Assembly: GCF_010725485.1 (NCBI RefSeq)
Contig: NZ_AP022598.1
Span: 3,100,001 to 3,164,000, forward strand
Source: Mycolicibacterium parafortuitum
Lineage (GTDB): Bacteria > Actinomycetota > Actinomycetes > Mycobacteriales > Mycobacteriaceae
DNA length: 64,000 nt
Direction of reading: 5' to 3'
A program made the translations under genes and the position numbers. The notes under the pieces are model-generated. The model ran no database searches and was not told where the DNA came from. It saw nothing but the letters and a program-made list of their open reading frames with translations. Below, piece by piece: positions 57,246-64,000 of this stretch. Numbering within the stretch: position 1 is the first letter of the stretch; each line of letters opens with the position of its first letter.

Positions 57246-57647
57246 ATGTCAACGCGTGTGCTGGTGGCCAAGCCGGGTCTGGACGGCCACGACCGGGGAG
57301 CCAAGATCGTCGCCCGCACCCTGCGCGACGCGGGGTTCGAGGTGATCTACACCGGGATCCGCCAGCGTATCGAGGACATCGTGTCGATCGCGTTGCAGGA
57401 GGACGTCGCGCTGGTCGGCCTGTCGATCCTGTCCGGCGCGCACGTCGCTCTGACCCAGCGCACGGTGGATGCGCTGCGGGCCGCCGACGCGGGGGACATC
57501 GCCGTCGTCGTCGGCGGGACCATTCCGCAGGGCGACGTGCAGAAGCTGCTCGATGCCGGTGCCGCCGCGGTGTTCCCGACGGGCACCTCGCTGGAGGATC
57601 TCGTGCGTGACGTGCGTGCGCTGACGGAGAAGGTGGAGCAGTCGTGA
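57246..57647 (+). CDS. cobalamin-binding small subunit of the acyl-CoA mutase
   Basis: A 133-residue B12-binding Rossmann-like domain. The base-off motif D-x-H-x-x-G is at 13-18 (DGHDRG), with His15 as the cobalt ligand. The dimethylbenzimidazole pocket blocks GLSILSGAH and VVVGGTIP are present. TAGGAGAG upstream is a good ribosome binding site. It pairs with the large subunit at 55641, as in split mutases of the isobutyryl, 2-hydroxyisobutyryl or archaeal methylmalonyl type. Confidence 0.93.
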   Translation: MSTRVLVAKPGLDGHDRGAKIVARTLRDAGFEVIYTGIRQRIEDIVSIALQEDVALVGLSILSGAHVALTQRTVDALRAADAGDIAVVVGGTIPQGDVQKLLDAGAAAVFPTGTSLEDLVRDVRALTEKVEQS

Positions 57648-57653
57648 GGCCAC

Positions 57654-57709
57654 CGAGAGTGCGCACAGCGCGCGATTCCGGCCGGCTGCGCGATCTGAGC
57701 GCACTCTCG
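57654..57709. terminator. large inverted repeat after the mutase genes
   Basis: CGAGAGTGCGC (57654-57664) and GCGCACTCTCG (57699-57709) are perfect 11-base arms around 34 bases that can form an inner CAGC/GCTG stem. It lies just after the B12-subunit stop. It could end the mutase transcript or be an interspersed palindromic element. Confidence 0.45.
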
Positions 57710-57758
57710 CTGAAGGAAGGTGCGGAATGAGGTCGGGCGGGCGAAGCGGGGGTGGGAT

Positions 57759-58715
57759 ATGAAACTGGGCGTGATGATCGGAGCCGAGCGCGGCGACATG
57801 GCGCGCAAGGTCAACAAGCTGGTCTCCGACATCGAATGGGCCGAATCAGCCGGGCTGGACACCGCCTGGATGCCGCAGGTGCCCAATGACTTCGACTGCC
57901 TGACCATGGTCGCGCTGATGGCCGCGCACACCTCACGGATCGAACTGGGCACCGCCGTCGTGCCGCTGCAGGCCCAGCATCCGATAGCCCTTGCCCGGCA
58001 GGCTCTTTCAGTCCACGCGATGGCGCAGGGCCGGTTGGCACTCGGGGTCGGGCCGTCGCACCACTGGATCGTGCGCGACATGCTCGGCATCCCGTACGAG
58101 AAGCCGGCCGCGTACACGCGCGACTACCTCGAGGTGCTCTACGCCGCACTGTCCGGGCCCGGCGACGTCGACGTCGAGAACGATTCGTTCACCGTGCACA
58201 ATCCGACGGTTCTCGCCGCGGAGCAACCGCTACCGGTGCTGGTGGCCGCGCTCGGCCCGGTGATGCTGCAGATCGCGGGTGAGCGGGCCGACGGCACCGT
58301 GCTGTGGATGGCCGACGAGAAGGCCATCGGCGAGCACATCGCCCCGAAGATCAACAAGGCCGCCGCCGATGCGGGACGGCCCGCGCCGCGCATCGTCGCC
58401 GGGATCCCGGTGTGCCTGTGCGCGAACTCCGAGATCGACGCCGCCAAGGACCGGGCGAACCGGATCCTGGCCGAGGCCGAGACCTCCCCGAACTACCAGC
58501 GCCTGCTCGACCGCGGCGACGCGCGCAACGTCGGTGACCTGTGCGCGGCAGGCGACGAGGAATCAATCCTGAAGCGGTTCAAGCAGTTCGCCGATGCCGG
58601 CGTCACCGACCTGTCGGTGCGGTTGCTGCCGATCGGGGAGACGCGCGACGAACTCGTCGCGTCGAAGTACCGGACGCGAGAGGTGATCGGAGAGCTCGCG
58701 AAGGCCTTGCGATGA
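57759..58715 (+). CDS. luciferase-like, F420-type oxidoreductase
   Basis: A 318-residue LLM-class TIM-barrel protein (KLGVMIGAERGDMARKVNKLVSDIEWAESAGLDTAWM, TSRIELGTAVVPLQAQHPIALARQALSV, GRLALGVGPSHHWIV, LPVLVAALGPVMLQIAGERADGTVLWMA). Sequence type matches actinobacterial F420-dependent reductases rather than FMN monooxygenases, though cofactor choice cannot be proved here. The ATG at 57759 follows GGTGGG. Role in the island: a reduction or oxidation of an acyl-CoA-derived carbonyl or alkene (inference). Its stop lies in the 40-base junction repeat. Confidence 0.86.
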   Translation: MKLGVMIGAERGDMARKVNKLVSDIEWAESAGLDTAWMPQVPNDFDCLTMVALMAAHTSRIELGTAVVPLQAQHPIALARQALSVHAMAQGRLALGVGPSHHWIVRDMLGIPYEKPAAYTRDYLEVLYAALSGPGDVDVENDSFTVHNPTVLAAEQPLPVLVAALGPVMLQIAGERADGTVLWMADEKAIGEHIAPKINKAAADAGRPAPRIVAGIPVCLCANSEIDAAKDRANRILAEAETSPNYQRLLDRGDARNVGDLCAAGDEESILKRFKQFADAGVTDLSVRLLPIGETRDELVASKYRTREVIGELAKALR

Positions 58716-58750
58716 GCGCTCGCGCGAAGAGCCGAGGGCAGCGATGAGCG
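58711..58750 (+). repeat. second copy of the 40-base gene-junction element
   Basis: GATGAGCGCTCGCGCGAAGA followed by GCCGAGGGCAGCGATGAGCG. It shares 35 of 40 bases with 24996-25035. The first GATGAGCG holds the stop of the luciferase-like gene and the second holds the ATG of the CoA-transferase. Confidence 0.8.
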
Positions 58751-59799
58751 CAGGTCCGCTGGCCGGGATCCGCATCCTCGAGGTCGGGGTGATGCTGGCC
58801 GGGCCGTACGCGACGATGATGCTGGCCGACCTGGGCGCCGAGGTCATCAAGATCGAGCCGCCGGGCGGAGAGATCTCCCGGCAGGTCAGTGACAGCTATT
58901 TCGCGAGCCTGAACCGCAACAAGCAGAGCGTCGTGATCGATCTGCGGTCCGAGGCAGGACGGCAGAAGCTGGGCGAGTTGGTCGCGACATCGCATGCGCT
59001 GCTGGTGAACATGAAGCCGTCGGCGATCAAGCGGCTCGGGTTGACCTACGACGCGTTGAAGCAATTCAACGAGCGCATCGTGTGCGTGGCGTTGACGGGG
59101 TTCGGCCTCGACGGCGGCGACGATCCGGCGTTCGACTACGTGATCCAGGCGGCCACCGGGGTCGCGGCGATGACCGGCGATCCGGACGGCCCGCCGACGC
59201 TTCCGGGCTATTCGTCGGCGGACAACTCGACGGGACTGACCGCCGCGTTGGGGTTGCTGGCCCAGATCGTGTCGGGCCGCGGCGGACAGGTCGACGTGTC
59301 GCTGCAGGACGTGATGCTCTCGCAACTGAACTACCGGGCCGCGGCGTACCTCAACGATGGCATCGAGCCGAAGCGGTATCCGTACGGCGCCCACTCGTAT
59401 TACGTTCCGGCGCAGCTGTTCTCGACGGCAGACGGTTTCCTGGCGTTGTTCATCACCCATGATGCGTTCTGGGCGGCGTTCGCCGCCGAGGCCGGTATCG
59501 ACGGGTTCGCGACGATGGCCGAGCGCGCGTCCCATCGCGACGAGGTGCTGGCCCGCGTCGGTGCGGCCCTGGCCGCGGACACCGCGGTGAACTGGCAGCG
59601 CCGGCTGCAGCCGTTGGGGATTCCCGCCGCGGCGGTGCGGACGCTGCCCGAAGCGCTGGATGCGATGCCCGAGGTGGTGGTCGACGCCGGGGACTTCCAT
59701 CTGGTGCGCAGCTCCATCCGGATCGCCGGATACGAGCCCGAGTACCGCCCGGCGCCGAAGCTCGACGAGCACGCCGACGCCGCGGCTCACTCGTCGTAG
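58744..59799 (+). CDS. CaiB/BaiF (family III) CoA-transferase
   Basis: A 351-residue family III CoA-transferase. N-terminal LAGIRILEVGVMLAGPYATMMLADLGAEVIKIEPPGG, ALTGFGLDGG and DNSTGLTAALGLLAQ are typical. The SADNSTG segment is where the family's CoA-bearing Asp is expected. It would give the island a second, energy-free way of making acyl-CoA beside the two ligases. The start comes from the 40-base junction repeat. Its 3' end overlaps the convergent ferredoxin gene by 13 bases. Confidence 0.9.
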   Translation: MSAGPLAGIRILEVGVMLAGPYATMMLADLGAEVIKIEPPGGEISRQVSDSYFASLNRNKQSVVIDLRSEAGRQKLGELVATSHALLVNMKPSAIKRLGLTYDALKQFNERIVCVALTGFGLDGGDDPAFDYVIQAATGVAAMTGDPDGPPTLPGYSSADNSTGLTAALGLLAQIVSGRGGQVDVSLQDVMLSQLNYRAAAYLNDGIEPKRYPYGAHSYYVPAQLFSTADGFLALFITHDAFWAAFAAEAGIDGFATMAERASHRDEVLARVGAALAADTAVNWQRRLQPLGIPAAAVRTLPEALDAMPEVVVDAGDFHLVRSSIRIAGYEPEYRPAPKLDEHADAAAHSS

Positions 59800-60116
59800 T
59801 TGACCGTCACGTCCGGGGTGTCGGGAACGGCCTGGCAGGTGAGCACGTATCCCTCGGCGACCTCGTCCTCGGTCAGCGCGTCGTTGACCCGCATGGTCGC
59901 GGTGCCGGAGGTGAGCAGGGCCATGCAGGTGCCGCAGTTGCCGGCCTCGCATGAGAACGGCGGGCCCATCCCGGCCCGGCGTGCGCTCTCCAGCAGGGTC
60001 TCCTCGGGCCTGTTCCCCACGGTGGAGATGTTGCCGTCCAACTGGATGGTGATCGTGCCCTGCACGGCCGTCTCGGTCACTGCGGACCCCGTTCCCGGTG
60101 TCTGCGGGTCGGTCAT
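59787..60116 (-). CDS. plant-type 2Fe-2S ferredoxin
   Basis: A 109-residue ferredoxin with cluster ligands Cys56, Cys61, Cys64 and Cys94 (C-x4-C-x2-C-x29-C; CEAGNCGTCMALL, GYVLTCQAVP). The ATG at 60116 is preferred because the predicted transcript starts near 60138, and GAGAGAGGG is 4-12 bases before it. It carries electrons to an oxygenase or reductase, but no partner oxygenase lies in the window. It shares a divergent promoter with the ligase at 60227. Confidence 0.9.
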   Translation of the reverse strand: MTDPQTPGTGSAVTETAVQGTITIQLDGNISTVGNRPEETLLESARRAGMGPPFSCEAGNCGTCMALLTSGTATMRVNDALTEDEVAEGYVLTCQAVPDTPDVTVNYDE

Positions 60117-60133
60117 ATGACCCTCTCTCGACA

Positions 60134-60174
60134 TTGTCATTCTGATAATAGGAGAATACTATTCTCCCCGACAA
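60134..60174. promoter_or_regulatory. overlapping divergent promoters with a central palindrome
   Basis: Plus strand: TTGTCA (60134-60139), 17 bases, TACTAT (60157-60162), reading toward the ligase. Minus strand: TTGTCG (60174-60169), 18 bases, TATTAT (60150-60145), reading toward the ferredoxin. The perfect palindrome GGAGAATA C TATTCTCC (60151-60167) fills the minus spacer and covers the plus -10. A dimeric repressor here would switch off both directions. Confidence 0.65.
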
Positions 60175-60226
60175 ACGCTACTCCTCTCACCCATCATCCA
60201 CGACCTGCGGAAGGGGCGCGCGCGAC

Positions 60227-61639
60227 GTGAGTGATCCGATGGCGCTCGCCTTCGAGGATCGGCAATACTCGCTCGCCGACCTCGACGCGCTGGCCGGCGG
60301 GATGGCCGCGGTGCTGCGGCGCAACGGTGTCGTCGCGGGGACGCGGGTGGCGGTCATGTCGTCGAACCGCCCTGAGTTCGTCGTCGCGCTGCGTGCGATC
60401 TGGCGGCTCGGCGCGGCCGCGGTGCTGCTGAGTCCGGCCTGGAAGCAGACCGAGGTCGCCCACGCCCTGACGTTGACCGGGGCGACGCACGCCGTCGGGG
60501 ATCACCCGGTGCTGGCCGACGCGCTGCCGATGCTGCCGCTCGACGCCGACATCGCGCCCGCCGATCATCCCTGTGAACCCGTCGCCCCCGACGCGGACGC
60601 GGTGTTCGTCTTCAGCTCCGGCACCACGGGGATGCCGAAGGCGGTCCGGCACACCCACAGCTCGCTGGCGGTCGCGATCCGGCATTGGCGGGACGCGCTC
60701 GGTCTGACGCCTGCGGACCGGATGCAGGTGATGACCCCGCCGTCGCACATCCTCGGATTGCTCAACATCGTCATGGCTCTCGACACGGGCGCCTGGATCA
60801 GGTTGCACCGCCGCTTCGACATCGACGCGATGCTGCGCCACATCGAATCCGACCGCATCACGATCGAGATGGCCGTCGCGCCGATCGCACTGGCGCTGTC
60901 GGCACACCCGAATCTGGAAGACCACGACCTGTCGTCGTTGCGCTACATCATGTGGTGCGCCACCCCCGTCACCCAGAGCGTGGCCGAGGCCGTCACCGCG
61001 CGCACCGGCGTCAGCTGGGTCACCGCCTACGGGGCCAGCGAGCTACCGGTCATCTCGTGTAACGACCTGCGGCACGCACGGCTCGACACCGTCGGCCGGG
61101 CCGTCGCCGGCGTGGAGATCCGCGTCGTGTCCCTGGAGACCGGCGAGGTCCTGGGGTCAGACGAGGAGGGCGAGATCCAGGTCCGCTCCGACTCGGCGAT
61201 GGCCGGCTATCTGCCCGATCAGTGGACCGCAGAGGCTTTTTCGGGTGACTGGTATCGCACCGGCGACGTCGGCACCCTCGATCCCGACGGCTGGTTGCGC
61301 ATCACCGACCGGGCCAAGGAGATGATCAAGGTGCGCGGGTTCCAGGTCGCGCCGGCCGAGGTCGAAGCCGTGCTGCACGGACATCCCGTCGTCGAGGACT
61401 GCGCGGTGTTCGGAGTGCCCGCCGATGACGGTGAGGCGATCATCGCGGCGGTGACCGTGAACGGCCCCGTCGACACCGGGGCACTCGCCGACCTGGTCGG
61501 TGACCGGCTCGCCTCCTACAAACGGCCGAGCCGGGTCGTGGTGGTCGACGAAATCCCGCGCCTGCCTTCGGGCAAGGCGCTCCGGCGAGTGTTACGGGAG
61601 CGTGCGATGAGTGCGCACACTGAGAGCGGAGACAGCTGA
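60227..61639 (+). CDS. AMP-dependent acyl-CoA ligase
   Basis: A 470-residue ANL-family ligase. VFVFSSGTTGMPKAVRHTH is the AMP-binding loop; YGASELPVIS, GDVGTLDPDGWLRITDRAKEMIKVRGFQVAPAEVE and PRLPSGKALRRVLRE complete it. It is shorter than most family members at the N-terminus. GTG start about 60 bases after the predicted promoter. Its stop overlaps the next gene (TGATG). Likely activates the entry acid of the rightward operon. Confidence 0.9.
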   Translation: MSDPMALAFEDRQYSLADLDALAGGMAAVLRRNGVVAGTRVAVMSSNRPEFVVALRAIWRLGAAAVLLSPAWKQTEVAHALTLTGATHAVGDHPVLADALPMLPLDADIAPADHPCEPVAPDADAVFVFSSGTTGMPKAVRHTHSSLAVAIRHWRDALGLTPADRMQVMTPPSHILGLLNIVMALDTGAWIRLHRRFDIDAMLRHIESDRITIEMAVAPIALALSAHPNLEDHDLSSLRYIMWCATPVTQSVAEAVTARTGVSWVTAYGASELPVISCNDLRHARLDTVGRAVAGVEIRVVSLETGEVLGSDEEGEIQVRSDSAMAGYLPDQWTAEAFSGDWYRTGDVGTLDPDGWLRITDRAKEMIKVRGFQVAPAEVEAVLHGHPVVEDCAVFGVPADDGEAIIAAVTVNGPVDTGALADLVGDRLASYKRPSRVVVVDEIPRLPSGKALRRVLRERAMSAHTESGDS

Positions 61640-62454
61640 TGGACGTCCGTTTGACCAGCGAGCAGCGGCAACTGCGTGATGCGGCCGCGGAGGTGGCCGC
61701 GGACTTCGGTCCCGGGTCGGTCGCCGATCTCGACGACGCCAACCGCCGGGCACGACTCGAAAAGGCCGTCGACGCCACCGGATTCCGGACGCTGCGCTCC
61801 GACGGGGCGTCGGCGGTCGAGGTCGCGATCGTCGCCGAGGAGTTCGGCCGGGGGGTCGTCGACGTGCCGTTCCTGGGTCCGGTGCTCGCCGACGACCTGC
61901 ACCGCCGCCTGGGCCGCGCGCCGTCGGACGGGGGGCCGGGCCCGGCGACGGTCGATCTGACCGCAAGCCTCGCGGGCGCGGTGGAATCCCCGGCGGAACT
62001 GGCCGACCTGTCCGACGAGGATTCCGGCCGGTGGTACGCGCTCGCGTTGGCCGCCACCACCGCGGACATCCTCGGCGCCGCCCGCGGAACCCAGGCGCTG
62101 GCCACCGAGTACGCGAAGGTCCGCGAACAGTACGGGGCCGCCATCGGGTCCTACCAGGCCGTCGCGCACATGCTCGCCGAGAGCGAGGCGCTGATCGAGG
62201 GGTCGATCAGCGTGTCGCGACACGGCGCCTGGGCTGTCGACGAGCTTCCGGTGGACGAGGCGATCGAGGCCGCCCGCATCGCCAAGATCTACTGTGCGCG
62301 AGCCGCGTTGACGGTGTGTGAGACCTCGATCCAGGTGCACGGCGGTATCGGCAACACCTGGGAGTGCCTGGCCCATGTCTATCTGCGTCGTGTGCTGGCC
62401 GCCACCGAGGCATGGCCCGCCAAGCTGGAGGAGTTGACCATTGGACTTTCGTGA
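61639..62454 (+). CDS. short acyl-CoA dehydrogenase subunit
   Basis: A 271-residue, reduced acyl-CoA dehydrogenase. The first half is short and lacks the SEPGAGSDL region. The C-terminal half keeps KVREQYGAAIGSYQAVAHMLAE and IQVHGGIGNTWECLAHVYLRR. Such short subunits pair with a full-length neighbour to make alpha2-beta2 enzymes in mycobacterial steroid catabolism. The long partner starts inside its last codons (14-base overlap). Confidence 0.88.
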   Translation: MDVRLTSEQRQLRDAAAEVAADFGPGSVADLDDANRRARLEKAVDATGFRTLRSDGASAVEVAIVAEEFGRGVVDVPFLGPVLADDLHRRLGRAPSDGGPGPATVDLTASLAGAVESPAELADLSDEDSGRWYALALAATTADILGAARGTQALATEYAKVREQYGAAIGSYQAVAHMLAESEALIEGSISVSRHGAWAVDELPVDEAIEAARIAKIYCARAALTVCETSIQVHGGIGNTWECLAHVYLRRVLAATEAWPAKLEELTIGLS

Positions 62455-63535
62455 TTCGCCCGACGAGGCCGCGTTCCGGGAACGGCTGCGCGCCTGGCTG
62501 AAAGAACAGAAGGGTAAGTTCCCGACCTCCGGTGACGCCTACTGGGCGAAGGCGGGCGAGTGGCACCAGGCGTTGTTCGAGGCCGGGTTCTTCGGTACGT
62601 CGTGGCCGAAGGCCTATGGCGGCCAGGATCTTCCGCCGGTCTATGACGTCATCGTCGACGAGGAGATCGCCAAGGCCGGTGCCCCGGCACGGCCCAGCCT
62701 GGGCTATCTGGTCGTGGGGCTGAGTCATCACGGCAGCGAGGAACTGCGGCAGCGATTCCTGCCTGGCATGATCAACGGCACCGAGCGTTGGTGCCAGGGC
62801 TTCTCCGAGCCCGGCGCCGGATCGGATCTGGCGTCCCTGACGACCACCGCGGTCAAGGACGGCGACGACCCCGATACCTACGTCATCCACGGTCACAAGA
62901 TCTGGACGAGCTACTCCGACGTCGCGGACTGGTGCTTGGTGCTGGCGCGCACCGACAAAGAGGTGCCCAAGCATAAGGGCATCTCGGCGTTCATCGTCTC
63001 GATGCACCAGCCCGGTATCGAGCAGCGGCCGCTGAAGATGATCAGCGGGGTGACCAAGGAGTTCGGTCAGGTCAGCTTCGACGGGGCGCGGGTACCGGCC
63101 GAGAACATGGTCGGCGCGCCCGGTGAGGGCTGGAAGCTGGCGATGACCGTCGTCAGCCACGAACGCGAACCGTCCACGCTGGGATTTTCGGCGCGATACG
63201 GAAAGACGGTGCGCCAGATGGCCGCCGGAGTCGATGGCCCGCCGCCGGACGAGTTGCGGTGGGCCTGGGTGCAGACCGAGATGCTGAGGCTGCACGTGCG
63301 AAGGCGGCTGTCGGAGCAGCTCGACGGGCTCACGCACGGTCCACAGGGCTCGCTGGACAAGCTGCTGATGACCTGGGTCGAGCAGTCGGTGGGCCACGCC
63401 GCCCTCGCGGCCGTCGGCACCGGCGACGAGGAACTGTTCGGGGCCTACATGTACAGCCGGGCGCAGAGCGTCATGGGCGGCACGTCGCAGATTCAGAAGA
63501 ACATCATCGCGCAGCGGATCCTGGGATTGGGGTAG
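62441..63535 (+). CDS. acyl-CoA dehydrogenase, long partner subunit
   Basis: A 364-residue acyl-CoA dehydrogenase with WCQGFSEPGAGSDLASLTT, YVIHGHKIWTSYSDVADWC, FGQVSFDGARVPAENMVG and VMGGTSQIQKNIIAQRILGLG. TTG start with GGAGGAG 8-14 bases upstream, inside the end of the short subunit gene. The two should form one heteromeric enzyme acting on the CoA ester made by the ligase. Confidence 0.9.
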   Translation: MDFRDSPDEAAFRERLRAWLKEQKGKFPTSGDAYWAKAGEWHQALFEAGFFGTSWPKAYGGQDLPPVYDVIVDEEIAKAGAPARPSLGYLVVGLSHHGSEELRQRFLPGMINGTERWCQGFSEPGAGSDLASLTTTAVKDGDDPDTYVIHGHKIWTSYSDVADWCLVLARTDKEVPKHKGISAFIVSMHQPGIEQRPLKMISGVTKEFGQVSFDGARVPAENMVGAPGEGWKLAMTVVSHEREPSTLGFSARYGKTVRQMAAGVDGPPPDELRWAWVQTEMLRLHVRRRLSEQLDGLTHGPQGSLDKLLMTWVEQSVGHAALAAVGTGDEELFGAYMYSRAQSVMGGTSQIQKNIIAQRILGLG

Positions 63536-63543
63536 GAAACCAC

Positions 63544-64000
63544 ATGTACGGAATGCCAGACGAGATCGACGTCACCGCCGACGGCGACCTTCGCCTCATC
63601 ACCCTGAACCGGCCCGACGATCTGAACGCCGTCAACGACAACCTGCACGTCGGGCTGGCCAAGATCTGGGAGGAGCTCAACGAGGATCCGGGGGCCCGGG
63701 CGGCCGTCATCACCGGTGCGGGGCGGGCGTTCTCGGCCGGCGGTGATTTCAACTATCTCGACGAGTTGCGCCGCGACGAAGCGTTGCGGCAGAAGACGAT
63801 CAAGCACGGCCGTGATCTCGTGATCGGCATGGTGCGCTGCCGGATCCCGGTGATCGCGGCGGTAAACGGGCCAGCTGTCGGGCTGGGCTGCAGCCTGGCG
63901 GCGTTGTCGGACGTCGTCTACATCGCCGAGAATGCGTTCTTCGCCGATCCGCATGTGTCGATCGGGTTGGTCGCCGCCGACGGTGGGCCGCTGGTGTGGG
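63544..64000 (+). CDS. enoyl-CoA hydratase/isomerase (partial, runs off the window)
   Basis: The first 152 codons of a crotonase-fold protein. Oxyanion-hole blocks AFSAGGDFNYL and NGPAVGLGCSLAALSDVVYIAENAFFADPHVSIGLVAADGG are visible, the second followed by the expected catalytic region. It hydrates or isomerises the enoyl-CoA produced by the preceding dehydrogenase pair. It starts 8 bases after that gene and has no stop before base 64000. Confidence 0.9.
   Translation, partial: MYGMPDEIDVTADGDLRLITLNRPDDLNAVNDNLHVGLAKIWEELNEDPGARAAVITGAGRAFSAGGDFNYLDELRRDEALRQKTIKHGRDLVIGMVRCRIPVIAAVNGPAVGLGCSLAALSDVVYIAENAFFADPHVSIGLVAADGGPLVW

Overview
The window is GC-rich, densely coded chromosomal DNA from a non-tuberculous, fast-growing type of mycobacterium (Mycolicibacterium-like). 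The strongest evidence is gene order. From about 6.2 to 33.5 kb it follows the Mycobacterium tuberculosis block Rv1319c/20c to Rv1343c almost gene for gene: adenylate cyclase, nucS, an Rv1322-like protein, methylmalonyl-CoA epimerase, fadA4, a thioredoxin/TPR protein, glgB, glgE, glgP, dinG, pncB, clpS, a DUF2017 protein, a P1-family peptidase, mec, cysO, cysM, rhomboid, murI, an MBL phosphodiesterase, rphA, rdgB, DUF3817 and lprD. Inserted differences include a zinc metallopeptidase lipoprotein between glgP and dinG, and an acyltransferase after rdgB. No insertion sequence, prophage, CRISPR array or rRNA was seen. The only RNA gene is tRNA-Leu(UAG).

0-6 kb: a degenerate aldehyde dehydrogenase pseudogene, then a minus-strand operon of two acyl-CoA dehydrogenases, a double-domain CaiB/BaiF CoA-transferase and a LysR regulator. 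6-33 kb: the conserved block, which covers cAMP signalling, mismatch repair (NucS), propionyl-CoA metabolism, alpha-glucan/glycogen metabolism (GlgE, GlgB, GlgP), NAD salvage, proteolysis adaptors, the CysO-dependent cysteine pathway and peptidoglycan precursor supply. 33-37 kb: tRNA-Leu next to a truncated AraC-type gene, a small membrane protein with a SigF-like promoter, an alpha/beta hydrolase, and a whiB6-like gene divergent from a TetR gene across a perfect palindrome.

37-48 kb: an amidohydrolase divergent from an AraC regulator, followed by a divergon centred on a TetR palindrome at 42073. Leftward it holds TetR, an SRPBCC protein and a sulfatase. Rightward it holds a 3-beta-HSD-like SDR, a double acyl-CoA dehydrogenase, an Ltp2-like thiolase fold, a DUF35 OB protein and a SnoaL-like protein. 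This resembles steroid side-chain aldolytic modules and suggests breakdown of a sulfated alcohol. 47-53 kb: a TetR/acyltransferase pair, a DUF1445/MHS transporter pair, a second adenylate cyclase and a small conserved protein.

53-64 kb: an acyl-CoA catabolic island around a split coenzyme-B12 mutase (large subunit plus separate B12 subunit). It includes two acyl-CoA ligases, an HSDL2-like SDR, an F420-type luciferase-like oxidoreductase, a CoA-transferase, a 2Fe-2S ferredoxin, a short/long acyl-CoA dehydrogenase pair and an enoyl-CoA hydratase cut by the window edge. Three of its promoters carry ATTCTC-type boxes. At 60151 a perfect palindrome exactly fills the spacer of a divergent promoter. 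The substrate of this island cannot be read from the sequence, and it is the best candidate here for an undescribed pathway.
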